Source: Treponema sp.
GTDB lineage: Bacteria; Spirochaetota; Spirochaetia; Treponematales; Treponemataceae
Reading direction: 5' to 3'
DNA: 64,000 bases
Assembly: GCA_017470605.1 (NCBI GenBank)
Contig: JAFUYH010000004.1
Location: 92,855-156,854 of the forward strand
Shown: positions 1 to 8,735 of the stretch, piece after piece
How positions within the stretch are numbered: position 1 is the first letter of the stretch
How the letters are laid out: each line of letters begins with the position of its first letter
Program-made: the position numbers and the translations under genes
The notes under the pieces: generated by a model
Told to the model about the DNA's origin: nothing
Seen by the model: only the letters and a program-made list of their open reading frames with translations
The model's database searches: none

Positions 1-2
1 GC

Positions 3-968
3 TATGACACTTTCATAACTGAAGACGATTTTAAGACAATCAGCAGCTGGGGTATGGATCACATAAGACTTCCGGTAGATTATAATCTTGTAGAAAGTGC
101 AGACGGAAAGCCGATTGAAAAAGGATATGAACGGCTTCAAAAGGCCATAAACTGGTGCAAAAAATACAATCTTAATATGATTTTAGACCTGCACAAGACC
201 GCAGGCTTTTCTTTTGACAAAGGAGAAAAAGAAGCCGGATTTTTTGACAATCCTGTTTATCAGGAACGCTTTTATAAACTCTGGGAATCTTTTGCCAATC
301 ATTTTGCAAATGCCTTTGAAGGTACAGACAGGGAAATCTGTTTTGAACTTTTGAACGAGGTAACAGACCAGTCTTTCTGCAAAAAATGGAATGCAATTGC
401 CCGCACCTGTATTGAACGTATCAGAAAAATTGCGCCAGAAACAAAAATACTTGTGGGAAGCTACTGGAACAACTCTCTTGCTTCTGTAAAAGACCTGGAT
501 GAACCTTATGATGAAAACATTGTCTACAACTTCCACTGCTATGATCCGCTTCTGTTTACACATCAGGGAGCCCCTTGGGTTGGAGATTTGATGAATCCAG
601 ACTTCCGCTTTGCCCTTAAATCAAAATTCAGTGAATATGAAAAAATGACAGAAGCAAAAGTCGGACAGATTGGAATTACCTTTAAGATGTTCCCTCAGGA
701 CGCCACTGTTGATGAAAAATATTTTGAATCAATTTTTGCAGAAGCCGTAAACATTGCAGAAAGCCGCAATGTCCGCCTTTACTGCGGTGAATACGGAGTT
801 ATCGACCGTGCCAGTCCTGAAGACACTCTGGAGTGGTACCGCCTTATTTCCACATCTTTCAACAGACACGGAATCGGCCGCGCCGCCTGGTCTTACAAAC
901 AGATGGACTTTGGCCTTTCAGACTCCCGCTTAGACGGCATCCGCAGCGAGCTTTCTAAATATCTCTAA
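3..968 (+). CDS. Glycoside hydrolase family 5 (cellulase-like), 5' end outside window
   Basis: The frame is open to the left edge (YDTFITEDDF precedes the first internal ATG at 54), so this is the 3' part of a longer gene. Family 5 retaining glycosidases of clan GH-A cleave beta-1,4-glucans or mannans with two glutamates. The proton-donor motif is visible as FELLNE (about residue 115 of the visible part), followed by the substrate-site stretch NFHCYDPLLFTHQG and the nucleophile segment LYCGEYG. About 320 residues are visible, nearly a complete catalytic domain, and nothing follows it, so there is no C-terminal binding module. The secretion signal, if any, lies outside. It resembles the GH5 at 27.2-28.9 kb in the FTHQGA and CGE motifs, but exact substrate cannot be read from sequence. 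Confidence 0.9.
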   Translation, partial: YDTFITEDDFKTISSWGMDHIRLPVDYNLVESADGKPIEKGYERLQKAINWCKKYNLNMILDLHKTAGFSFDKGEKEAGFFDNPVYQERFYKLWESFANHFANAFEGTDREICFELLNEVTDQSFCKKWNAIARTCIERIRKIAPETKILVGSYWNNSLASVKDLDEPYDENIVYNFHCYDPLLFTHQGAPWVGDLMNPDFRFALKSKFSEYEKMTEAKVGQIGITFKMFPQDATVDEKYFESIFAEAVNIAESRNVRLYCGEYGVIDRASPEDTLEWYRLISTSFNRHGIGRAAWSYKQMDFGLSDSRLDGIRSELSKYL

Positions 969-1014
969 ACAAACAATGCCGTAAATGCCATACAAAACGT
1001 GCCTGTAGTACCTA

Positions 1015-1042
1015 TAGATAGGTAATATTTATTACCTATCTA
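1015..1042. promoter_or_regulatory. Perfect 12-bp inverted repeat, likely operator of the XRE gene
   Basis: TAGATAGGTAAT (1015-1026) and ATTACCTATCTA (1031-1042) are perfect reverse complements around a 4-base centre. The site lies 20 bp before the XRE start. It is AT-rich with no T-run, so an autoregulatory operator is more likely than a terminator for the GH5 gene. This is inference. Confidence 0.55.
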
Positions 1043-1061
1043 AAAGTTCCAAGAACCTTTC

Positions 1062-1319
1062 ATGAATGCGATAATTACATTCATGGAAGAAACGGAACTG
1101 GACATTCCTGCTTTATTCGGGAAAAACGTTCAAAAATACAGAAAGATGGCAGGACTCACTCAGTCGGAACTTTCAAAACGGCTGGAAATAACACAAAAAC
1201 ATCTTTCCATCATAGAAACAGGAACTCAATTTGCCTCTGCAAACCTCATTGCCCGCATCTCAAAAGAACTTAATGTCGCTCCAGCAGCTCTACAACAGGC
1301 TTTCCGCCGAAATAAATAA
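1062..1319 (+). CDS. XRE-family helix-turn-helix transcriptional regulator
   Basis: A small cytoplasmic DNA-binding protein of the Cro/C1 type, 85 residues. The HTH occupies about residues 16-75: FGKNVQKYRKMAGLTQSEL, then KRLEITQKHLSIIETG, ending with the typical NLIARISKELNV helix. No sensor or second domain is present. A second ATG at 1083 (MEETELDIPAL) would give a 78-residue protein that still holds the whole HTH; neither start has a strong ribosome-binding site. The perfect palindrome at 1015-1042 just upstream suggests autoregulation. Targets are unknown; the neighbours are a GH5 gene and an uncharacterised ORF. Confidence 0.85.
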   Translation: MNAIITFMEETELDIPALFGKNVQKYRKMAGLTQSELSKRLEITQKHLSIIETGTQFASANLIARISKELNVAPAALQQAFRRNK

Positions 1320-1434
1320 AAAAAAACAAACAGTAAATCCTTCTTGCAATTTTATTATTTCAACCATAAAATATTACCTAAAAGATAAAATACCCCCTTT
1401 TTGTATCCATTTACTGACATTTATAGGAGTTCGT

Positions 1435-1941
1435 ATGCAATCAAAATCTTTCCAAATCCAGCTATCTTTTACAAACTCCTCTGAAAAAACAATTCGGCAG
1501 AATTATAATATCGGTGATGATGACGACATTCTTGCGGCATTCTGGCTTAGCAGTTCCGAATCTTCTATCTGGCAGAGGAAAGGTTTTATTTTTACAAAGA
1601 AAGGTTTTGTCTGGAATCATCCTGCTACTGCGGAAAATACTGATATATCAGACGGGATGAAAGATATATCTCCCCGAAATCAGAGTTTCCTTGAAAAGGA
1701 AAATATTACGTTTTTGGGAACTTCAACACTTTCTTCTGAGGAAACGGCAAGGCAGGACTGTAAATCGGTAATCCAGCTAAAGACATCTGGAACTCTATAT
1801 ACTTATACTTTTGATTCGGGAATTCTAAAGGAAAAACTTACTGAACTGGAACACGCCATTTCTGCACATTTTTCTGATGTGCTTAATCCTGATTCTCTTT
1901 GCCCTGCAATTTTCCATGGGCTTTTCTGTAAAAGTTGTTAA
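1435..1941 (+). CDS. Hypothetical protein, 168 aa
   Basis: I do not recognise this protein. The start at 1435 is chosen because a TAGGAG Shine-Dalgarno sequence lies 8 bp upstream; the open frame extends further 5' but that part overlaps the XRE gene. The product is soluble-looking, with an acidic run (GDDDDILAAFW) near residue 27 and a cysteine-containing tail (SLCPAIF...FCKSC). Another frame overlapping its end (from 1877) encodes a hydrophobic stretch (ILFVICCLAGYLAL), so the original protein could have had a membrane-anchored C-terminus that a frameshift removed; that is speculation. Its function is unknown. Confidence 0.5.
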   Translation: MQSKSFQIQLSFTNSSEKTIRQNYNIGDDDDILAAFWLSSSESSIWQRKGFIFTKKGFVWNHPATAENTDISDGMKDISPRNQSFLEKENITFLGTSTLSSEETARQDCKSVIQLKTSGTLYTYTFDSGILKEKLTELEHAISAHFSDVLNPDSLCPAIFHGLFCKSC

Positions 1942-2089
1942 AACTAAGTCGATTCTATTTGTGATTTGTTGCCTGGCAGGTTATCTTGCCCTGCACATCA
2001 TTTTCTGCCCAGACTTTATGAATTTACTAACACCTCTAAAAGAGGCATTGTCTTTCCAACCGCACTGGTGGTGATATTTTGTATTTATC

Positions 2090-2117
2090 TTGACAAATAT
2101 TCAAAATCACCTATAAT
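2090..2117 (+). promoter_or_regulatory. Consensus sigma70 promoter of the DUF3800 leader
   Basis: TTGACA (2090-2095), a 16-bp spacer and TATAAT (2112-2117): both hexamers match consensus perfectly. Transcription would start near 2124, exactly at the structured leader. Confidence 0.85.
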
Positions 2118-2122
2118 GATTC

Positions 2123-2190
2123 TTGGGCTGGTCGAAGAGACCCTGGTCCAACCTACGACGGCGGGCAAACTGACCCGCCATTTTCTTTTT
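2123..2190 (+). ncRNA. Structured leader with terminator upstream of DUF3800 gene (DUF3800 RNA motif candidate)
   Basis: Directly after the promoter the leader can fold into TTGG (2123-2126)/CCAA (2148-2151) enclosing GGTC-GAAGA-GACC (2130-2142), followed by GGCGGG (2160-2165)/CCCGCC (2174-2179) and the T-rich tail ATTTTCTTTTT. The second hairpin plus tail is an intrinsic terminator ending 11 bp before the gene. Families of conserved RNAs named DUF3800 motifs are known next to DUF3800 genes in many bacteria; position and layout fit that class. Membership in a particular subtype is inference and needs a covariance-model search. Confidence 0.6.
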
Positions 2191-2201
2191 ATGGAGCCGT
2201 C

Positions 2202-2721
2202 ATGGGCCAACTCAGTATTTTTGTTGACGAAAGTGGTGATTTCGGTGAATACAGCGTACATTCTCCATATTACATTATAACAATGATTTTCCATGACCAA
2301 AACAAAGATATACTTACGAATATAAAACATCTTAACGAATCTCTTGAAACAATGGGATTAGGTAAAGATTTCACAATTCATACAGAACCCATAATTCGTC
2401 GAGAAGAAATCTATAAAAACATGCCTCCAAATGAACGTCGTGCTATATTGGCAAAACTGTTTTATTTTACCATGAAATTTGAATCGTATCTTAAACTCAG
2501 TCCTTTTTACAGAACTTTCTAAATATGATGTCAGAAAAGTCTCCCCCAAAGATTACAAACTCTTTCAGGTTGCAGATTTAATTTGTACCCTCAAACTTCT
2601 GGACATAAAGCATAAGAAAAATGAACTCTCAAATTCAGAACTTCTAATTTTCCATAATCCAAAAGATTTGAAAAAACAATTTTTAAAACCAATTCAGAAG
2701 AAAGAGTTTAAGAAAATTTAA
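2202..2721 (+). pseudogene. DUF3800 protein gene, broken by internal deletion and frameshift
   Basis: The first fragment (2202-2522) carries the DUF3800 N-terminal signature IFVDESGDFG (residues 6-15) and stops after 106 residues. The second fragment, in another frame (about 2479-2721), carries the C-terminal signature KLFQVADLICTLKLL and ends with LKKQFLKPIQKKEFKKI. Together they give roughly 180 residues against about 230-250 for intact members, so the central part with the other acidic residues of this RNase H-like fold is missing and the frames do not join. The leader and promoter upstream look intact, so decay may be recent. DUF3800 proteins are found near mobile elements and defence loci; biological role is unknown. 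Confidence 0.8.
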
Positions 2722-2748
2722 GATTTAGGTACGGGGAAGAACCTTTTT

Positions 2749-2781
2749 ATGTGGTGGTTTTGGAAACATTCACCACCACAT
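2749..2781. repeat. Inverted repeat between convergent genes
   Basis: ATGTGGTGGT (2749-2758) and ACCACCACAT (2772-2781) form a perfect 10-bp stem between the DUF3800 remnant and purD. Neither strand has a good T-run after it. The arms resemble the GGTGGTT/AACCACC palindrome family seen at 40.0, 61.1 and 62.9 kb. Confidence 0.5.
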
Positions 2782-2799
2782 TATAATCTTTTGGAATAA

Positions 2800-4137
2800 T
2801 TAGAGTTTTCCGCTTTCGGCGGCCCCCGGCATACCGATGTCTTTGCGGTAGAAAGAGCCTTCAAACTTAACGGCAGAAATGCCCTGATATGCTTTAGCCC
2901 AGGCTTCTTTGAAAGTTGAGCCGAATGCACTTGAAGCAAGAACGCGTCCGCCACTTGTGAGCAGATCTCCGCCACGACGACCGCTTACAGCACCTGCAAC
3001 AAAAATCTTGGCACCGCTTGCCTTCAGTATTCCTTCGTTAAAGGTAATTTCACAGCCTTTTTTGTAGCTTCCCGGATAACCGCCGCTTACCATAACCGGC
3101 GCAACCTGATAGCCTTTCTTCCACTTCAAGTCAAAGTCTTTAAGTGAACCGTTCAAAATTGCGGCACACAAGGCAGCCATATCAAAATCCATAAGAGGAA
3201 GAACAGCCTGAGTTTCAGGGTCGCCAAGGCGAACATTGTATTCAAGAAGTTTAGGCCCATTTTTTGTAAGCATTACGCCAAAGAAAATGAATCCGCGATA
3301 ATCAAACTTTTCTTTAATCAGACCGTTAAGGGTCGGTTCAAGAATATCCTTGCTGAACTGCTGCATAATCTCAGGAGTTACGTCATCCAAAGGAGAAACA
3401 GCACCCATTCCGCCAGTATTAGGGCCTTTTGCACCATCATTAAGACGCTTGTGGTCGCGGGCTGGCTGGAATGCTTTAATTGTTGCATTTCCGCTTACTG
3501 CAAATTCTGGAGTAACGGAAACTGCCGCAAGAACAGAAATTTCCACACCTTCCAGATAATCTTCTATTACAAGTTTTTTACCTGCATCGCCAACGCGTCC
3601 GCTTTCCATTAAATCCTCTACAGCGGCAAGGGCCTCTTCTACAGTTGCGGCAACCACAACACCTTTTCCAGCAGCAAGTCCATCGGCTTTTACAACGACC
3701 GGTGCCCCATGCTGTCTGATATATTCACAGGCAGCATCTTTATTTACAAAAGTTTCGCTTGCAGCACAGGCAACCCCGTACTTTTTCATAAAGTTCTTGG
3801 AAAGGTCTTTACTTGCTTCCAGCTGGGCAGCAGCCTTTTTAGGCCCCACACAAGGAATATCTGCGGACCAGAATTCATCTGCAAGTCCTTCTGCAAGAGG
3901 GTCTTCCGGCCCGATTACAGCCATTCGGCAACCTTCGTGTTTTGCGATGGCAACATAAGCGTTTTCGCCGTCTGCAATATAATCACAATCTTTTGGATTT
4001 ACATTTACGCATTTTTCTTCAAGTGCAGTTCCGCCGTTTCCAGGAACTACAATGATTTTATCTACAAGTGAACTCTGAGCTAATTTCCAGCATATAGTGT
4101 GCTCACGACCACCACTGCCAACAACAATTATATTCAT
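2800..4137 (-). CDS. purD: Phosphoribosylamine-glycine ligase (GAR synthetase)
   Basis: Catalyses ATP-dependent joining of glycine to 5-phosphoribosylamine, the second step of purine biosynthesis, in the cytosol. The 445-residue product has the usual family length. It starts with the PurD signature VVGSGGREHTICWKL (residues 5-19), has the ATP-grasp domain in the middle (KADGLAAGKGVVVA, about 150) and the metal-binding segment LEYNVRLGDPETQ (about 295). The stop is followed downstream by the palindrome at 2749-2781. A TATAAA box lies 8 nt before the ATG with no Shine-Dalgarno sequence, so the mRNA is probably leaderless. No other purine gene lies nearby, so purD is a lone locus here. Confidence 0.97.
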   Translation of the reverse strand: MNIIVVGSGGREHTICWKLAQSSLVDKIIVVPGNGGTALEEKCVNVNPKDCDYIADGENAYVAIAKHEGCRMAVIGPEDPLAEGLADEFWSADIPCVGPKKAAAQLEASKDLSKNFMKKYGVACAASETFVNKDAACEYIRQHGAPVVVKADGLAAGKGVVVAATVEEALAAVEDLMESGRVGDAGKKLVIEDYLEGVEISVLAAVSVTPEFAVSGNATIKAFQPARDHKRLNDGAKGPNTGGMGAVSPLDDVTPEIMQQFSKDILEPTLNGLIKEKFDYRGFIFFGVMLTKNGPKLLEYNVRLGDPETQAVLPLMDFDMAALCAAILNGSLKDFDLKWKKGYQVAPVMVSGGYPGSYKKGCEITFNEGILKASGAKIFVAGAVSGRRGGDLLTSGGRVLASSAFGSTFKEAWAKAYQGISAVKFEGSFYRKDIGMPGAAESGKL

Positions 4138-4145
4138 ATTATGAT

Positions 4146-4172
4146 TTTATAGGAAAATCAGGGGATTGTGAA
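4146..4172 (-). promoter_or_regulatory. purD promoter, close to start codon
   Basis: On the minus strand TTCACA (4172-4167), 15-bp spacer, TATAAA (4151-4146), then 8 nt to the ATG at 4137. The -35 and spacer are imperfect, so the call rests mainly on the -10. Confidence 0.45.
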
Positions 4173-4248
4173 TACCTAAAGAAGCCCATGCAATAATCAG
4201 ACCAGGGCCGCACCGCACACCACTACACCCCCACCCACATGGCAAAAT

Positions 4249-7200
4249 TTATAATTCTTTCAGGAAAGCCGCCAGTCCTTCAAAATCCACATCTCTAACA
4301 AATTCACGAATCTTCTTAAAATCTTCAACAAAAGCCGCAGGCAACTCATGCATTTGAAGCTCTCCAACTGTATTTTCAAGCAAATCCAAATCAAAGTCTT
4401 CACAGGCTTTCTTAAAATCTTCCAGACATTTTTTTACGTCCGCCTCATTAAAAGGCGCATGAGAATCCTCAGGTGATTTTTCTTGAGAAAAAGCTGTCGA
4501 ATCATACACAAGCAGAGAGTCTGCAAGGCTCTTATACTGCTCCAACAAGGCTGGAGTATCAGAATTGATTGTTTCCATATTGCTGTCTGCAGCCGCCATT
4601 TCCAGAGCAAGTGCCATCTGAGAAAGCTTATTTGCCCCTATTGTTCGCGCAGAAGATTTTAGGGCATGAACTTTTACCCTGTAAGCAGCCAGGTCTCCCT
4701 TTTTCCAGAGGCTTTCAATTTCATCAGCACCTTTAGCAGCTGAAGAATGAAACAGGGCAAACATTTTTAACATAAGTTCATCAGAACCGCAATAAGTTCT
4801 GGCAAGATTCAAATCTATGCCGTCTACTTCCGGTAAAGGATTTTTTATCTGTTCTCCCCTATCTGAAGTGCTCATGCCCAAAGCATCCGCAGCAGCACTT
4901 CCTTCATCAGACTGTCCCAGTCCGTCCAAAGATTCCCTCAATTTTTCAGCCGGAAGATATTCCCTGATCATTTCTTCAAGTTTATCCGGGCTCACTGGCT
5001 TAGAAAGATAATCCGTAAAACCAGCCTGAAGATACATTTCCCTGGCCCCACTTATGGCATTTGCAGTAAGTGCAATACAAGGTTTTCCAGCACTTTTATT
5101 GTCTTTCATAGACTTCATGCTATCCAGAGTTTCAAGCCCATCCATAATAGGCATACGGTGATCAATAAAAATTATGTCATATTCATTTTGACGAACAAGT
5201 TCCAGGCCTTCCTGCCCGCTTAAAACCGCATCAATTTTTATAAGAGTTTTCTTTAGAAGTCCCTTTACAACTTCCAGATTCATTACAGTATCATCTATAA
5301 AAAGAATTCTGGCATCAGGCGCAAAAAGAGTTTCTTTGTACCCTTCCATAGAAAGAACCTTTTCTTTGTATTTCTTCATAATATCGCCAAGCGGAATCAA
5401 GGCAACAACATCCTGAACAACAGAAAAAGAGAAAGTTGAACCAGAACCGTATTCACTCTTTACTTCAAGTTTACTGTCCATTACTTCCAAAATACGCTGA
5501 ACAATGTTCAGACCAAGCCCCGTACCTTCAACAGTGCGGTTCCTGTTTTCTTCAATACGCTCAAAAGGCAAAAAGAGCTTTTCCAAATCCTCTTCCTTAA
5601 TTCCAATTCCTGTATCTGTAATTTTTACCTGCAGGGCAATTTTTTTACCGTCTGAATAAGGAATTTCGCGGTAGTCAACTGTAAATGTAACAGCCCCCTT
5701 CTGAGTATATTTAACTGCATTTGTAAGAAGATTTAATATGCACTGCTTTAATTTTGCACTGTCTCCAAAAAGTTTTGAAGGAATTTCCTTATTGATATTC
5801 AGTTTGAATTCCAGACCGTTTTTTTCTATTCTTTCAGAAATGGTAGAAATCAAATCCATAAGCATAGAAGACAGATCATAAGTATCCTGTACAAGTTCAA
5901 TTTTTCCAGATTCAATTTTAGAAAAATCAAGAACATCGTTTACAAGAGCGAGCAGGGCTTTTCCTGCATTTTTTATATTAAGGGAGTAAGTCCTTATGTC
6001 ATCACGCAATGTTTCACGCAGAATCATTTCATTCATACCAAGAACGGCATTTATTGGAGTACGAATTTCATGGCTCATATTTGCAAGGAAGTTCGATTTT
6101 GCCTTTGAAGCATTAATTGCAACCTCTTTAGCCTCTCGTTCCCTTTTAGCCTGTTCCCTGATATATTCAATATATTCATTTAGCTGAGAAGCCATTTTCC
6201 TTATATTATGAGAAAGGATTCCCAGTTCATTATTAGAATGATAATTTACAGGAATTCCAAATTCTCCTCTGGAAAGTCTGTAAGATGCTTCTGTAAGTTC
6301 ATTAACCGGCTTCATGATATGAATAATGCCGTACCTGAAAATCAGAAAGCCAAAGAAGGCCATCACCACAAAAATGACCGCAAACCAGACAAGGGTAATG
6401 ATTTCTTTATTTTTCAGCACTGATTTTGGCAGCAGAAGAACAAACTTCATTCCATTGGAAAGTTCCCTGTACATTGAATACCTTTCCTGCCCATCCCACA
6501 TTACTTCATATATTTCACTCTGCTTTCCGTTATCCAAAAAAGATTTCATTTCACGCAAATCAACAACAGCTTCTACAGATTGCGAGAATTTCTGACTGCT
6601 GTTATAAAAAATTAAATCTGAAGTCTTTGTAAGAATCATTGCAGACATATTTTCATAACTTAATTCACTTGTCAGACTTTTAAGAGTGGCCATGTTCAAA
6701 TCTATGCCAACCACCCCCAGAAGGATGGAATCTTTATAAATAGGCATAACGTAAGAAAAAACATACATATTTATATTTGAATTTTCATAGGGAGGAATCC
6801 AGACTGCCTTTTCCTCCCATACGGGCAGATAATACCAGCCGACATGCTTTATATCTGTAGGGGCATAAAGACTTAAATCAGTAGGATGAACAATCTTATA
6901 GCCTTTTTTATTTGTGCCCACCATGAAAATACCTTCTTCCGGACCAAAAGCATTCAATTCCATTCTAAAATAAGCAGAAACAGCACCTTTTGAAGTTCTT
7001 GCAAACTTGGACATAACCTGTTCCAGAGATGCCATATATTCTTTTTTGTATTCTGGATCAGAGACAATTTTATTTTCATCGATTGAGTTAAGAATGTATT
7101 CGGCAGTAACATTAACCGCCCTAACAGTGGAATCAAAATATTCGTTGAATTCAGCAGCTTTTCTGTCTGCTTCATGATTAAAATTAACCTGACTGACTTC

Positions 7201-7344
7201 GGAATTAGATTTTTTTTGAATTCTAAGACTTATTCCTGCTCCCAGTGCAAACACAAGAAGCTGAGGCCCCATGCACATAAGAAACAGCGTAGTACGCAGA
7301 CTGTGAAAAGATTTCTTTTTCTTAGATTTTATTTTTTGCTTCAA
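4249..7344 (-). CDS. Cache-domain hybrid sensor histidine kinase/response regulator with HPt
   Basis: A 1031-residue membrane phosphorelay protein. Order of parts: basic N-terminus and membrane helix (about 15-40), extracytoplasmic Cache-type sensor (about 50-310), second helix (TLVWFAVIFVVMAFFGFLIF), HAMP (about 340-395), HisKA with the phospho-accepting His in NMSHEIRTPINAVLG, HATPase with N-box NLLTNAVKYT and G-boxes DTGIGIKEE and GTGLGLNIV, receiver with phospho-Asp in IIFIDHRMPIMDG, and a C-terminal HPt with His in VHALKSSARTIGA. All catalytic residues appear present. It starts with TTG at 7344, overlapping the stop of the upstream GGDEF gene by 4 bases (TTGA), so the two are translationally coupled. 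Ligand unknown; Cache domains typically bind amino acids, organic acids or sugars. Confidence 0.95.
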   Translation of the reverse strand: MKQKIKSKKKKSFHSLRTTLFLMCMGPQLLVFALGAGISLRIQKKSNSEVSQVNFNHEADRKAAEFNEYFDSTVRAVNVTAEYILNSIDENKIVSDPEYKKEYMASLEQVMSKFARTSKGAVSAYFRMELNAFGPEEGIFMVGTNKKGYKIVHPTDLSLYAPTDIKHVGWYYLPVWEEKAVWIPPYENSNINMYVFSYVMPIYKDSILLGVVGIDLNMATLKSLTSELSYENMSAMILTKTSDLIFYNSSQKFSQSVEAVVDLREMKSFLDNGKQSEIYEVMWDGQERYSMYRELSNGMKFVLLLPKSVLKNKEIITLVWFAVIFVVMAFFGFLIFRYGIIHIMKPVNELTEASYRLSRGEFGIPVNYHSNNELGILSHNIRKMASQLNEYIEYIREQAKREREAKEVAINASKAKSNFLANMSHEIRTPINAVLGMNEMILRETLRDDIRTYSLNIKNAGKALLALVNDVLDFSKIESGKIELVQDTYDLSSMLMDLISTISERIEKNGLEFKLNINKEIPSKLFGDSAKLKQCILNLLTNAVKYTQKGAVTFTVDYREIPYSDGKKIALQVKITDTGIGIKEEDLEKLFLPFERIEENRNRTVEGTGLGLNIVQRILEVMDSKLEVKSEYGSGSTFSFSVVQDVVALIPLGDIMKKYKEKVLSMEGYKETLFAPDARILFIDDTVMNLEVVKGLLKKTLIKIDAVLSGQEGLELVRQNEYDIIFIDHRMPIMDGLETLDSMKSMKDNKSAGKPCIALTANAISGAREMYLQAGFTDYLSKPVSPDKLEEMIREYLPAEKLRESLDGLGQSDEGSAAADALGMSTSDRGEQIKNPLPEVDGIDLNLARTYCGSDELMLKMFALFHSSAAKGADEIESLWKKGDLAAYRVKVHALKSSARTIGANKLSQMALALEMAAADSNMETINSDTPALLEQYKSLADSLLVYDSTAFSQEKSPEDSHAPFNEADVKKCLEDFKKACEDFDLDLLENTVGELQMHELPAAFVEDFKKIREFVRDVDFEGLAAFLKEL

Positions 7345-8711
7345 TTCTTACAGACTCCGTTCCCACCTTTTTCTTTCATAAGATAACATTTCTGTACAGC
7401 ACGATAGTAATTAACTTTTATAGTATCAGAAAGATTAACTTCCGTAACACCAACAGAAACAGTTATTCCCAGTTCTCTATTTACTGTAAAACAGAATTCC
7501 TTGAACTTTTCTACAGCATCATCTACAGGCATTTCCAGCAGAGCAACAAAATCATCATCTGTCCACCTGATAAGAAGTCCTTTCCATGCAAAGAAATCAT
7601 TGGCAAATGACACAACAGATTTGAGCACATCAGCACCATCATTGTTTTCATTAATTGTCCTAAAATTATCTACATCAAAAACCGCTATAGATTTATACCT
7701 TGTCGTATTGAATACACCCTCTTCTCCGTAGGCTTCCCTTAAATATTCCCGATTAGGAATGCCTGTAACAGGGTCTTCAAGTCCGTCTGTAGAAAAACTC
7801 TTTACATTATCCTTTACTGCAAAGTGTTCAACTATAAAAAAGACAGCAAGGAAAAGCAGGGCACAGACTGCAAGAATAATATAAGAATACACAATATTTA
7901 CGAAACGAGAATTTATTCCCTGTACCACAAGATACCATTCCAGTTCCTTCATATATCTTGTCATGCGGAAGCCGTTTACTCCACGAGAAGAATAGGTGTA
8001 GTGGTCTGCAGACGCATTATCTACAATCGCTTCTGTGATATAGGCATTTTCTATATCAGATTCTTTTGTATCAACCTGAACCAGCCCGTCAGGATCTACC
8101 AGATTGATTTTTACCTTATATTTTGATTCGTAATCTTCAAAAATCCCCTGCAGATTTGTCATAATCACACCAACTCCGCATACTCCAAGAAGATTTCCCG
8201 CGGCATCAGTTATTCTGTAATTTACAAAAACAGTCCAACGGAAGCCGTTTGCCTGGTCACGATCCGTATCCAGATCATAAGTTTTTCCGCTTTCTATAAA
8301 TAACTGATACCAGATATCATAAGGAGAAGTAAGGGGGTCTATCAGCTTTTCTATTCCGCGCGCAGAATAATACCGGCGCGTTTTTTCTGAAATGACAAAG
8401 GCTGATGAATAATGCATTTCTGAACGTACACGTTTTAAATAGGCCGCAAACATTGAAGATATGTCTTCTACAGAGTATTCACTTTCATGCAAAAGTTTTT
8501 CCTGTAAAAAGGTATCTGCCGCCATAGTGCGGGAAACAACAATCGGCATATAGATTTCTTCATGCACAGAACTGTATATGTTTTCTGCAACTATATCTCT
8601 TTTCTGCTGGTCTTCATCTATATTTTTTGCATATAGATAAGTAAAAATCACCCCAGAGACAAGAAAACTGAAAAAAATCATTGCAGCGGAAAAATATCTC
8701 ATTCGTTTCAT
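7341..8711 (-). CDS. Cache-domain membrane protein with degenerate GGDEF domain
   Basis: 456 residues: N-terminal helix (AAMIFFSFLVSGVIFTYLY), extracytoplasmic sensor of Cache type (about 30-280), second helix (IVYSYIILAVCALLFLAVFF), then a GGDEF fold from about 320 (DPVTGIPNREYLREAYG). The family signature RWGGDEF is here RWTDDDF, so the two glycines needed for GTP binding are missing and diguanylate cyclase activity is unlikely. It probably acts as a sensor or binding partner. A GAGAGG ribosome-binding site precedes the ATG. It sits between the receiver gene (24 bp upstream) and the hybrid kinase (4-base overlap), so the three form one operon and probably one pathway. Confidence 0.9.
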   Translation of the reverse strand: MKRMRYFSAAMIFFSFLVSGVIFTYLYAKNIDEDQQKRDIVAENIYSSVHEEIYMPIVVSRTMAADTFLQEKLLHESEYSVEDISSMFAAYLKRVRSEMHYSSAFVISEKTRRYYSARGIEKLIDPLTSPYDIWYQLFIESGKTYDLDTDRDQANGFRWTVFVNYRITDAAGNLLGVCGVGVIMTNLQGIFEDYESKYKVKINLVDPDGLVQVDTKESDIENAYITEAIVDNASADHYTYSSRGVNGFRMTRYMKELEWYLVVQGINSRFVNIVYSYIILAVCALLFLAVFFIVEHFAVKDNVKSFSTDGLEDPVTGIPNREYLREAYGEEGVFNTTRYKSIAVFDVDNFRTINENNDGADVLKSVVSFANDFFAWKGLLIRWTDDDFVALLEMPVDDAVEKFKEFCFTVNRELGITVSVGVTEVNLSDTIKVNYYRAVQKCYLMKEKGGNGVCKN

Positions 8712-8735
8712 AAGTGCCTCTCATCCTGCAAAAAG

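Noticed and set aside
1966..2280. Open frame across the DUF3800 promoter and leader
   Set aside because: It covers a consensus promoter and terminator and has no recognisable sequence; judged non-coding.
7341..7344. Possible frameshift between the GGDEF and kinase genes
   Set aside because: Each protein has its own membrane helix and full domain set; the TTGA overlap is ordinary translational coupling.
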